DNA of 64,000 nucleotides from Dysidea avara (Eukaryota; Porifera; Demospongiae; Dictyoceratida; Dysideidae): the NCBI RefSeq assembly GCF_963678975.1, contig NC_089277.1, forward strand, positions 24,998,672 to 25,062,671. The letters run 5' to 3'. The stretch's first letter is position 1. Each line of letters opens with the position of its first letter. A model generated the notes under the pieces. It worked only from the letters and a program-made list of their open reading frames with translations, was not told where the DNA came from and ran no database searches. Below are positions 11,252-24,910 of the stretch, piece after piece. The position numbers were made by a program, and so were the translations under genes.

Positions 11252-13750
11252 GTACGTACTCACAAACACCTATGTCCATACATATCATGAACCATGATAG
11301 TGGTTCTGCTAGTTTGGGATATGCAGTTATGTACATTTAGTGTATGTACGTACATATGTACAGTATACGTATGCATACATGCATGAAGTACATACCACAT
11401 GTACGTACTTACCTATGTGGAATGTAACCTGTACTGTGTAGACTATTACGAGCTAGTAACTTCACAAGTACATACGTATTTACTATACATGTGTACAATA
11501 CATACAGCTGTACATTCATAAATAAAAACTGCATGTATACTTTCAAAACGCAGTAACACAGGTAGAGTACATATGTTATACGTTATACGTATGCATCTAT
11601 ATCTCCTGTTTATAGTATAGTGAGGTGTATGTAACACAGTGTTTATAATAGTATTCAGCTACGTAGTTGCTAGTACATTAATAAAGCTCATTTTTCAGCA
11701 TGACATCTCATGTGTACATCTTGGGTTGTTTTATGTTGTGGTTATTGGTCTAATCACTCAAGTATATGATTGATTAATGATATTCATGGTTTGGTTGGTT
11801 CTTAATTGAAACCTAATAGTGTCTATAAATACTATGGTTTCACCAGTTGCAGAATATCAGTCCATGCACAAAATTTATCAAATCAGTTGAGCTCTTTCGT
11901 TGAACTACAAAGATTGATGTGCTATCATTTATGCCCAACTCTACCTTGTGTGCCAGTGAATTGACATCTCACAGTAACTGTGCTTGGTCTGACAGCTTAT
12001 CATCTGACATTGTGACCATCAAAGATAACCTCCCAACATAATGAAGTACAATAAGTCTATAACCTTGTACATGATCCCATAAAGTCACTAGTAACACATT
12101 GATGGTTCAAAAGTTTAATACGTTGTACAGAAGTACATTAATAGATTCCACAGGTCTGGATGAGTAGTATTAACCACATGTTGACATGTTTGTTGATCCA
12201 ACAATGTCTTTGATGTTCTAATAACAGTACTCATTGATTAGGTTTTGTTTAACAATGCTTGAAATGTGTGCTACTAGAAGTACATGTCTCTTGTAAATAG
12301 AGCATGTGCAGTTCTTGTTTGATGGTGGTTTTAATGTGGTGAAAGAAGGCAGTCTACTATTAGTGAAACTGTGCATGTGACGATTGCAACTAATACTAAT
12401 ATTTATAAGGGTTGGCTTGATAGTCGTGACATACTGCATACATTTCATCCATGATGTAGCTAGTTTATGTTGTGACAAAGAAGTAATTTTTGACCAAACA
12501 TGACATGATAGTAAATTTACTTGTTAATAGCCGTAGCTCATGTAAATGGTCACTTAATGTAATGGTCACTTCCATATACGGTACTGCCCAAATGCAACTT
12601 CGCGAGCACTGATTGTACGTGATAAAAACTTGCTCATTCATAAATAGCATGGCAGCCAAGTCGTTTGCAAGGGGTATGGCAGCTATTTCGTTACTCGTAA
12701 ACGAAACAGTTGTCATATCTCTATTAGCAAGTTTTTAATTGTGTGTAATTAGTGCTTGCGATGTTGCATTTGGGTGGTATCGTAGCAGTCACATCAAAAT
12801 CTTAAACTTGTTAGTCAGGATTCTAACTTCCTCAGGATTCTAACTTCCTGCATTCACAGCAGGAAGTTTGAGTGGGATAGCAATTTCAATGATAAAAATT
12901 TACTATCATAAAAGCCACCCTCAGATAAGAGCTGTGGTTTGTATCTGTGCTAATGGAGTCACTCCCAAATACTATTAGCTTACTGGAAGATGCATATTTA
13001 TTTCACTAGTGACTGTAACTATGGCTGTTTGTGGATAAATAACAGCTGTTAAAAATATCAGACAGCAGGGATGCTGTTTCTTTGTAACTAAACAATAACA
13101 GACTGTAGCCCACCTGTCTGATATGACTGTGTTGATACATGTCTGTGTAATGGAGCATGATACATGACAGTAACGTGTTTGGTAGTGACTGTGTACTGTA
13201 CATGTATGGGTGAAACTGTTTTATTTGTTAACATTAATCATGGTCATTTTGTAAGATAGCCATCGAATGAACTATTGTTTTTAATGGACTCACTGAATAG
13301 TGATCTCAGTACTAGACTGTAAGAGTTAACCTTTCTCTGTGTATGTATCGTGTATGTACTCTATTTTTTTTGTCTGCCAGTTAATTTACCATCAGTCATT
13401 GCATGCGTTTCCTAAGAATAATATGAATGACACCAGTTTTGCTGTCCAAGTACTCCCAAGTACTTTTAGTGTTGCTCATCAAAGTATTATGTAGCTACGT
13501 ACATAATAACTTATGCATTAAGTTTTGTACCTGTGCAGTATACGTAATATATTAACTACGGAGGAGTCAAAGTATGTATGATTTACCTGTATAATACATT
13601 GATGTTTAGCATGTGTAGCTTCAAAGAAAGTTACATGTATATCACTTTTTATGTGTAAAACAGCTGAGTATGCATGGTGGGTGCTATTAAGTTCCTTTCT
13701 GTAAGACTCTGTCATCTTTGAATTTATCAGACCATGTAATTTTTTACATC
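11252..13750. other. Start of the 9.2 kb PI4KA intron 23 (host of the secreted genes)
   Basis: Non-coding apart from a small MITE at 12584-12777. The first 400 bases are rich in CATACGTACGTA-type simple sequence. No exon with coding similarity is seen before the SSCC-A promoter at 13782. Confidence 0.6.
12584..12777. mobile_element. Small MITE with 28-bp imperfect terminal repeats
   Basis: The left end CTGCCCAAATGCAACTTCGC is matched by an inverted right end (CCACCCAAATGCAACATCGC when reversed). Both are flanked by TA, at 12582-12583 and 12778-12779. There is no coding content. The TA target suggests a mariner-like origin. Confidence 0.65.
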
Positions 13751-13781
13751 AGAGTGTGTGTGACTAATTAGTACTACTGGG

Positions 13782-13788
13782 TATAAAT
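13782..13788 (+). promoter_or_regulatory. TATA box of SSCC-A
   Basis: TATAAAT lies 78 bases before the SSCC-A start codon. Every full-length member of the family has a TATA element at a similar distance: TATAAAA at 18860, 27755 and 43265; TATAAAT at 30428 and 44470. This supports independent transcription inside the host intron. Confidence 0.7.
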
Positions 13789-13865
13789 GGAGGAGTTAAC
13801 ATACTGAAGATCTGCAGTATCTCTACCTTCTGTAGCGTGTGGGGCGTAAGTGAGCTTTGTTAAAG

Positions 13866-14612
13866 ATGAAAGCCTTGGTTTTTGTTCTTCCAATATTTGC
13901 TGTTGTCTTCACAACTGATGCTGAGGCAACCACTAATGAAGATTCCACCCTACTGTCTACTATACTTGCTAAGCTGCAGCAGTTGGAATCCAGGATCATG
14001 ATTAGGTCTCATACCAGGAATATTAGGGAAGCAACAGAAAAGCCTATTAAAGCTCCTGCGGCTGCTCCTGAGTGTAACTGTCAACCTGGTGTAGTAACCT
14101 ATGTTAGATGGGGTAATTCTACTTGTCCCTATGGAGCAGATACCATCTACCCTGGAGTTGTAGCTGGATCATGGTATGATCACATTGGAGCTGCAGCTGA
14201 TCCACTCTGTCTTCCTCATGACCCAAAGTACTTGCAGTATCAAGCTGGTTATCAAAATGGTGCTCATCTTTATGGAGCAGAGTATGAAGTAGGCGGCTCA
14301 CTGGACCACAGCCATAATCGTAATATTCCTTGTGCAGTCTGCCAGGCTTATAGCCGTACCACCTCCTTAATGGTCCCTTCTCATTATGAGTGTCCTCCTG
14401 GATGGACCCGGGAGTACTATGGGTACCTTATGGCCGGACACTACAGTCACAAAGGTGCTACTCAATACATCTGTATAGATAAAGGTCTTGAACAAGTACC
14501 TGGCAGTGGAGGTGATACTAACGGACATCTCTTCTACAGAGTAGAGGCACAGTGTAACCAGTTTATTCCATGTAGTGATAAAGAACTTACTTGTGTTGTG
14601 TGTACCAAATAA
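13866..14612 (+). CDS. Secreted short-chain-collagen C4-like NC1-domain protein, SSCC-A (intact)
   Basis: A 248-residue intronless gene on the same strand as its PI4KA host intron. I chose the ATG at 13866; an upstream in-frame TTG is not needed. A signal peptide (about 1-20) precedes a short amphipathic helix (LLSTILAKLQQLESRIM, about 29-45), a basic Pro/Ala linker, and a Cys-rich domain from C70 to the end. That domain has two related halves (VTYVRWGNSTCPYG... and YECPPGWTREYYGYLMAGHY...), ends LTCVVCTK and has 12 cysteines in all. It matches the C-terminal domain of sponge short-chain collagen C4, but there is no Gly-X-Y tract. One N-glycosylation sequon (NST) is at 84-86. Likely an extracellular, possibly oligomeric matrix or recognition protein; the function is inferred. 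The stop codon lies within an AATAAA hexamer. Confidence 0.88.
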   Translation: MKALVFVLPIFAVVFTTDAEATTNEDSTLLSTILAKLQQLESRIMIRSHTRNIREATEKPIKAPAAAPECNCQPGVVTYVRWGNSTCPYGADTIYPGVVAGSWYDHIGAAADPLCLPHDPKYLQYQAGYQNGAHLYGAEYEVGGSLDHSHNRNIPCAVCQAYSRTTSLMVPSHYECPPGWTREYYGYLMAGHYSHKGATQYICIDKGLEQVPGSGGDTNGHLFYRVEAQCNQFIPCSDKELTCVVCTK

Positions 14613-16003
14613 AATATTGTTCCAAAAATCTATTGTATTGTATTGTACTAGTGTATGTGTAACCTTGTAACCTTGTCCATATGGCATACTGTATTGCTTT
14701 TTAAATTGTACAACTGTTGTGATAACACACAATTCATGACTGTTGTTACTAAGAAATTATTACTGATGGAAGCTACTAAGTCTGACCAGTGTACAAATCT
14801 CATTATGATATGTAGTATGGTCTAGTAGAACTCTAACAAGTTTATACTTTTAGTTAACAAACCCTGTAATGTGTGTGGTATAATTATTGTAGTAGCTCTT
14901 ATAAGTCTTGAGACTATCAGCAGGAGTCCATGATAGAATAGACTCCTACTATTAGGTACACACAGTTCAATCTTTGGAGTCTCTGCATGTTTGAAATTAA
15001 GAAATGCGTTACTCAATCTAGTTCACTTGCTGGTGATGCATGGTTATGTATTATACAGATACGTGCTTTTAGAATTTACAGGCCCAGTGTTAATGGTTCA
15101 CAAAGTAGGGAGCATTCATGTAAATTAATTGAGGAATGGATTGAAGGCTTTGTACTTGTCTGTCAATCTGTTTAGTTTGTAAATATATGTAAGTACTAAG
15201 TTTCTATCTGCCACACTCAAGAAGCTATTTCCAGTATGTATCTATTTTTGTCTGGATCTGCCTGAAGCCATTGTTTACATTAATGCTCATGGTGGATGTC
15301 AGATAACACAACTATTGATTTGGTTATCACACAATTATCCCACATAAACCAGTACAACCAGTATGTGTTACATAGCATACATTACATCATTGGAATCATG
15401 TGTATGCACGAAGTCTGTTCATATCACAGTGGAGTGATGCCAGAAGTCCACAGATTGTAGTTTTTTTTTCTAAACTGTTTGTGCGTTTGACTACCAAGAG
15501 AGTAATCCCATAGGTGTATACTTAATGGTGTATAGTTGTACCTCAAAGATTAAGAATGATATGTATTGTCACTATCACAAACTAAGACATTGTGTACTTT
15601 ACTAATGTAGTGGACTCTTAACATTTCTGTACAGTTTGCACAGGAATGGCATCAGCTGATCGGTGGGCAGTCTTATCACTTATGTATCTTATTATCTCAC
15701 CTGACTAACATATGGTCATGCTCAACAGTAAAGAATTTCTGTACTAGGAGATAAACAAGTTAAGAAGAATTGCATTTCACTGAAGTAGATGATGGTGTTC
15801 ATTAACTGATTGACTTGTAGTCTCCACTTACTCTGGAATTTTGACTGTGGTTGTTAACTCTACAAGACACTTCCAAAAAAGCCCCAAGGCTATGTTTATA
15901 AATACAATAGCATTTGACAATATTTGTATGAATAAAAGAACATGTAGTTATGGATGATTGCACATTTCAGCAGTAATAAAAAAGAGAATCCTGTCTTAGT
16001 TTC

Positions 16004-16557
16004 ATAGACCTGGATATTAGAGTACACCCTGGGATTGGAAACACGTCACGTAATACCACAGAAACCATTTTGAATCCAACCTCAAAGTAAGTCTTGTTAC
16101 GAAAAGTTCCATTAATGTGCTAAATAAGTCTGTCAGGTAACACAAGCACCTTATCTGTATATTCTGTTGACTTTTTGAAAGAATTTTCTATGAAGCAGAA
16201 TTATAGGCTTGTGGACACTCCTAACGTACACGTTTGTGGTACTGTTTACTTGTAGCATCTAGCAATAATGAACAAACTATTGATGCATATTATGTACCCG
16301 AATCAGTGTGAAACATTTCTTCATGTTATGGGTTACAATTTATGGCCTAAAGTGTCAAACATCAAAGATTTTCTGGTACCAATTACTCAACAATGAAGAC
16401 TAGACTGTAATTCAAGTAATATAGTCCTTATGAGCCACCATTTACCCAAGTCTAAGCATTATTGCATCTGTTGAAGAGTTACAACAACTTTAATACCTGG
16501 CTGTAGGTGAGAAATCAGCTGTGAGTTTCCAATCCTGTGGTGTACTCTAATATCTAT
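16004..16557. mobile_element. Old terminal-inverted-repeat element shared by all three units
   Basis: Left end ATAGACCTGGATATTAGAGT, then ACACC and GGATTGGAAAC, is inverted at 16527-16557. Degraded copies lie at the same place in unit 2 (about 26090-26560) and unit 3 (about 41570-42120), so insertion preceded the duplications. No coding potential is seen. Confidence 0.55.
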
Positions 16558-17559
16558 ACAGTATACATGACTGATATGCTTATTCATCACTTGCAGCTGA
16601 GCATTTTGTTGCAGAAGTATGTTAGTTGGTGTCATTTTTTGTTTTTTAAGAGAGCATATTTCTGGAGCAGAGAGATATATCCCATAATCTCAACACATGC
16701 ATTTAGTCTTAGCTTGTTTATTTGTTTATTTGTTTCTGCTGCTACAGAAATACTTCATTGATCACCATTCAGACATTATTGATTGGCATGTCCAGAGACA
16801 TTTGTGAATCCCATGATTTTCTGAATATTTGACTAATGGGAGTAGTGAGCAATGCATTACCCAGGCTTTGATGATTAATGAAGCATCAAGACTAGGGCAG
16901 GTTGCTGCTATCACAACAGTGTTTTGCTCTGTAGCTGTCAACAGGACAATTGTCAGTAGTATAGACACAGGATGATACAAACACATCATGAGTTTAAAAG
17001 TGCTGATAATGTTTGCTCCATCGATGTATAGGTGTTAATTCTTTGTCTCTACTTCAGTTGCTATTGTATGTAAATATCACATATACTTTCAATAGGTGTA
17101 TGTGTTTTAGGTTTGGGAGACATTATATATGAAATTTACTATACTTGTTAAGCGAATGCACTTACATTCATGACCATTAAGAATTTCTGCTAGGAGAGCA
17201 TTATTCATGCCTACCACATTTTACAGGCAACGTGGATATTACAATCAAAAGAAATAGCAATCCTGGGGAGTCACATGTAGCTATCATTATTACAGGTGGT
17301 AGTATTTATTAGACATGTTCCTAGCAAGGCATCAAGTGTACTGTGACACTTCTGGTTTGTTCATGACAGTCTTCTTTTTCCATTCTAAGACTTGCAGCAG
17401 TGATTTACTAACAAACAGGTGTCTAGTACAAGGATACTACTATGCATGCACGCTTAACAGGTAATATACACATTGATCCTGTAAATAACACATATCACAG
17501 TTCACAAGACACTGATACAGATACTATATTGCACCCTGAACTATAAGAATACTAGTATA

Positions 17560-17817
17560 TTAAAAATTATAAATTTAAAAATAAAGTAGGAATCCAAGCG
17601 ATAAAAAGTAGTGAAACAAGAGAAGAACAGTGGTAGTTATTACAGCATAGCTCGGTGAGAAATCCCTACTTTGGCATGACATAGCCATTATTTTGTGTTC
17701 ATTGCCAAAGTAGTATTTTCCCACCGAGCTATGCTGTAATAGCTACCATCGTTCTTCTCGTTTCACTACTTTTTATCGCTTGGATACCTACTTTATTTTT
17801 TAATTTATAATTTTTAA
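17560..17817. mobile_element. Near-perfect palindromic MITE, unit 1 only
   Basis: About 100-bp arms starting TTAAAAATTATAAAT fold on each other almost without mismatch around a short centre (about 17675-17705). It interrupts sequence that is continuous in units 2 and 3, so it inserted after duplication. High arm identity indicates recent activity. Confidence 0.75.
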
Positions 17818-17829
17818 ATTGCTAGTTTG

Positions 17830-18720
17830 TTTAGTTTTTTTGTTAAGGCATACAGCTAGCTATAAACATGTGACTGTTCTATTAGGGTAACTGCTGTGTT
17901 AGAGTATCTTGAGGCAGCCTGCAAGACATGCGCTTGCCCAAAAAGGGGCGTGGTTTCAATCGATTATAGAGTATGTCGAGTCAGCCTTCCATATTGAAGG
18001 TGTGTGGTCACTGAAATACAGCTAGTGCAAAAGGGGTGTGTCATCGTGGTTTCAATCGATAGATCGATAATGCGTAGAATGAAGAGTGGGTGTGATCTTG
18101 TGACCTATCGTGAAGCTATCTAGTACCAGTACCTCCATACAGAACCCTCCGTTGATTATAGTAGTAATGAACATAATCTATTCCTCTGTACAGTAGCATA
18201 GTCTAAGTGCCTTAAATAATCTTGTGGCATCTATTATACTGCTTAAAGAAAGTGTTGATACGGAAAATTAACACCTCGATATGGTTTCGTTGGATGAAGA
18301 AGAGGACAAGTAGCCTGATTGAAGATAAAAGAAAAGACAAGGCACTGTGGGCACGCACTCGCCGGAACCCCAAAAGGCACATCCCACTGGTAAGTTTGTT
18401 ATTGTTGCGTAAAATGGTGGCCGTGCACTGCTTCGTTTTGGCCTCTAGGCTTTCGACTGTGGTCTTTCAGTCAGGCAGTCAGTCTAAAATTCAAGGTTTT
18501 GGTGATTTTTAAAATTCTGTATCCGGCCACCTGTTTTGTTGTATTTAATGCTGTTTTATGCATTATATGGACTAGCACTATTCCGTAAAGGTGATTTTCG
18601 TTTCGTAAGATATCTCTAGGATGATTTTTAAAGGCAGGATTTTGGGAGGCGCACGAAAATTTCACATGGATTCCTACTTCAACTGTGCAGCCGTACCGTT
18701 TCATTAAGTGGATATTATTC
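17830..18720. other. Unit 1-specific sequence, origin unknown
   Basis: This stretch has no counterpart at the same place in units 2 or 3. A frame at about 18222-18390 reads a basic segment (RKDKALWARTRRNPKRHIP) followed by a GTAAGT donor-like site. It may be an exon-like fragment carried by a mobile element. I do not recognise the family. Confidence 0.35.
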
Positions 18721-18925
18721 AGTTGTAATTTATGTTTGTAAAACATTTAAAGCAGTAATTTACCATAACTTTAGATGTGTGTGTGTGCTGTACACATGAT
18801 TTTGCACATGTAGGTATGGGACTGTGAGTGTCATTTGGTATGATTAAATGCCACCAGCATATAAAAGATGAACATTTTAATTAAGTATCATTTTTACTGG
18901 AAGTTTATGCCAGGTGTAGAGAGAT

Positions 18926-19600
18926 ATGATCGTGGGTCCAAGCAGAACAGTCATTTTTATGTTTTCATTTTTTGCTGTCATCTTCCTTACTGATGCTGTG
19001 GAGGTCACTGATGAAGATATCAATTCTCCACTAGTCTCTTACCTACTTGCTAAACTACAACAATTGGAATCAAAGATCATGGTTAGACCAAATATCAGGA
19101 CCACTAGACAGACTACACAAAAGCCTACTAAACCACCTGTTGTTGGTGATAACAAACAGTGTAACTGTCAACCTAGTGTAGTCACCTATGTTAGATGGGG
19201 TAATTCTACTTGTCCCTATGGAGTAGATACCATCTACTCTGGGGTTGTAGCTGGATCATCATGGGACCATGAAGGAGGTGCAGTTGATCCACTGTATTTA
19301 CCTCCCAACCCTCAATATTTGAAATATCATTCACATTATCAGGGACATGTACAAATATTTGGTGCTGAATATGAAATAACTACTGGTAGTCCAATTGATC
19401 AATCTCACAATCGTAACATTCCTTGTGCAGGCTTATGGACGTACTAACAAGATAATGACACAAAGCAGTTACACAGTTTACTTATATGGACAGAAACTCT
19501 GAAACATGCAGGTGGAAATAATACCATTGGTATCTGTTTTATACAGTTGCAATGTGTTGTGGCCACTTCATTTCTTGTAGTGATAAAGAACTCCCTTTTG
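18926..19600 (+). pseudogene. SSCC-B1, broken secreted NC1-like gene
   Basis: It opens with ATG 18926, a signal peptide, the LLAKLQQLESKIM helix, a Thr/Pro linker and the Cys-rich domain up to DRNIPCA-equivalent sequence. An 8-base deletion at about 19430 (CTCTGCCA is missing relative to C copies) then shifts the frame and stops after 173 codons. Downstream, the segment for the YECPPGW...GYLMAG region is deleted, and degraded 3' sequence is recognisable to about 19610. A TATAAAA lies at 18860. Confidence 0.8.
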
Positions 19601-19828
19601 TGCACATTTAGTTACTGGTTTTGCAAATAGTCTTAGTATATATAGTACTTAGTTGAGTTCTATGTGCTTCTGTAGGTGTCTGTTATGTAAGTTCCTGTAC
19701 TGTTTTGCATAATTTACTGGTTAGTGGTATAACCTATAATAGAACCAAGGTGAAATTTGATTGATAACACTTGATTGTGATAGAGTCTGAGTATACATCA
19801 GTGAAGTACAATTGTTATAAACTGAGTA

Positions 19829-20252
19829 CCGTAAAGCCAAGTTGTTAAGCGTTGGAGAAAACTTTTTGTAAAATCATACTATCTGTTAGGCGCATACGCC
19901 TAATAAATAATTATGGTGGGTGTAGTAGTTAATAGTTTGTACCGGTCACCACGCCAGTATGTAAGGATATTTGACTCTCGAGTCCATTTCCGGGTGAATC
20001 CTTCGTGATGAACGAAATTAGTATTAATATCCAGATGGCTGATTTGCTGTATACATAGTGAAGAGAGACCTCAAGGGAGGCGTAAGCACTTGAGGAGACA
20101 TCAATTTTTCAGCTTTTCTTGCTGTGTGTAGCTCTATCATTGCATTTTGCCGTGTGCGCTTATCATCCATGGTTAATTACAAGAAATGTGTATGTGCTTA
20201 ACAAATAATATACGCTTAATAGATACATGCGCTTAACAACCCGTCTCTACGG
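19829..20252. mobile_element. TA-flanked MITE in the intron before catalytic cassette 1
   Basis: Inverted ends CCGTAAAGCC...GTTGTTAAGCG (left) and the inverse of CCGTAGAGAC...GTTGTTAAGCG (right) sit inside TA at 19827-19828 and 20253-20254. Length is 424 bp, non-coding. The ends resemble those of the element at 61158 (CCGTATAG). Confidence 0.65.
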
Positions 20253-20499
20253 TATCCAAGTATGGTGTAGTACTGCATGACACATTTATGAATATCAAAA
20301 GGTTGAATTTTCTTTTGCTGTAGATTTTCTTATGGTGCAGTCGGTGCACATCTCCTCTTGTATATTTCCATGCTGCAACTAGCTGCATATACATACACTG
20401 AGATAACATCCAGTACAATGTTTTACACCATACAGTGTGTGTGTAGTACACATTATGTAGCAATATTGTTAAAGCATGTAATTTCTCATTCCAATGTAG

Positions 20500-23311
<2,812 letters not shown>

Positions 23312-23747
23312 GGAAAAGTTACTGTTATAGTTGTAACCGGTGTATTAAACAGCCACATTGATAATGTTTATGAAATTTTAAATCTGTATATTTTGATTTA
23401 TTAGAAATTTAAGCAGTTTTGAAATAGATATTTTGGTGGTATATGTATGTACGTGTGTATACATATTTGCAAGAGGAGCAATGTTTTTTGTGCAAGTTTC
23501 AGAACCTGTGAACTGTATGTAATAATCGACTACAACATATGTACATAATTAAGCTGCAGTACAATTTCATATATGGCCAGTTTTTGGTTGTTGGTCATTG
23601 TATTGAAAGTGAGAATGACAGAGAACATATGGTAATAAGGTTGCTGGTAATAAAGTTTAGCCTTCACACAAATTAGTTCTCTAGTACATGGTATACCACT
23701 AGGGACTTGCACTATAGTTGAAGTCAGAACCTTGGCATCAAAAGCCA
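23312..23747. other. PI4KA copy 1 3' flank up to the duplication junction
   Basis: Non-coding. It contains ATTAAA (23344-23349) and AATAGA (23423-23428) as possible polyadenylation signals. It ends at about 23748, where the sequence switches abruptly into the coding region of SSCC-A. The same flank and the same switch recur downstream of copy 2. Confidence 0.7.
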
Positions 23748-24185
23748 TGGATCATGGTATGATCACATTGGAGCTGCAGCTGATCCACTTTGTCTTCCTC
23801 GTGACCCAAAGTACTTGCAATATCAGTCTGGGTATCAAGGTGGCGCTTACCTTTATGGAGCAGAGTATGAAGTAGGCGGCTCACTGGACCACAGCCATAA
23901 TCGTAATATTCCTTGTGCAGTCTGCCAGGCTTATAGCCGTACCACCTCTTTAATGGTCCCTTCTCATTATGAGTGTCCTCCCGGGAGTACTATGGGTACC
24001 TTATGGCTGGACACTACAGTCACAAAGGTACTACCCAATACATCTGTGTAGATAAAGGTCTTGAACAAGTGCCTGGCAGTGGAGGTGATACTAATGGACA
24101 TCTCTTCTACAGAGTAGAGGCACAGTGTAACCAGTTTATCCCATGTAGTGATAAAGAACTTACTTGTGTTGTGTGTACCAAGTAA
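23748..24185 (+). pseudogene. SSCC-A2, 5'-truncated and frameshifted
   Basis: Homologous to SSCC-A from its codon for the W of SWYDHIGAAADP to the stop. The signal peptide, helix and first Cys cluster are absent because the duplication junction cuts here. A deletion at the PPGW codons (about 23982) shifts the frame between YECPPG and REYYGYLMAG. No TATA element precedes it. Non-functional. Confidence 0.88.
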
Positions 24186-24591
24186 AATATTGTATACTCA
24201 GTGTGCAGCTTGTACAACATGATTTTAATTTCCAACCATCTTTTTTATTGTATTGTACTTACATAGTGTACTAGACTAGTGTATGTGTAACCTTGTCCAT
24301 GTGGTATACTGTATTGCTTTTTGAAGAGTTAAAATAAATTGTACAACTGTTGCGGACACACAGTTCATAACTGTTGTTACTACTGATGGAAGCTGCTAAG
24401 TCTGATCAGTGTACAAATCTCATTATGATATGTAGTATGATCTATTAGAACTCTTAACAAGTTTAAACTTTTGGATACCAAACCTTGTAATGTGTGTAGT
24501 GTAATTATTGTAGTAGCACTTGTAAGTCTTGAGAAGTCTATGATAGACTCTTACTGTTAGGTGCGTGCAGTTCAATATTTTGAATCTCTGC

Positions 24592-24910
24592 TAGAGCTGT
24601 GCAATAATGAAATTTCTGGTATCTCGATAATGCTACTAATTATCACGATACTTATATAAACCACAAATACCAATACAAAATATATTAGATTATAAAATTA
24701 ATTTACTCTAAGCCAGCACTAATCACAATGGAAAATCTGCATCAAGAAAATTTTTACAAGGAGAAGGTGATAAATGACTGTTGTTTATATATTGTAGATT
24801 GGTCTCCTGTTGTATGCAGAAATTTACTATTATCACAATAATGAAAACTGCCACGATAACGATGATGCCTATCTCAATAATCTTATTATCTTAATTATAG
24901 CACAGCCCTA
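24592..24910. mobile_element. hAT-like MITE shared by units 2 and 3
   Basis: The ends are TAGAGCTGTGCAATAA and the inverse of TTAGGGCTGTGCTATAA. Flanks ATCTCTGC and ATCTCTTC look like a decayed 8-bp target duplication. Unit 1 has the empty site (TCTCTGCATG, about 14980); unit 3 has the element at 39520-40084. Insertion therefore happened after the first duplication and before the second. Confidence 0.75.

Noticed and set aside
14367-14732. Minus-strand open frames opposite the SSCC genes (also 28779-29042, 30848-31291 and 44898-45326)
   Set aside because: They mirror the conserved sense genes and match one another only because the sense strand is conserved.
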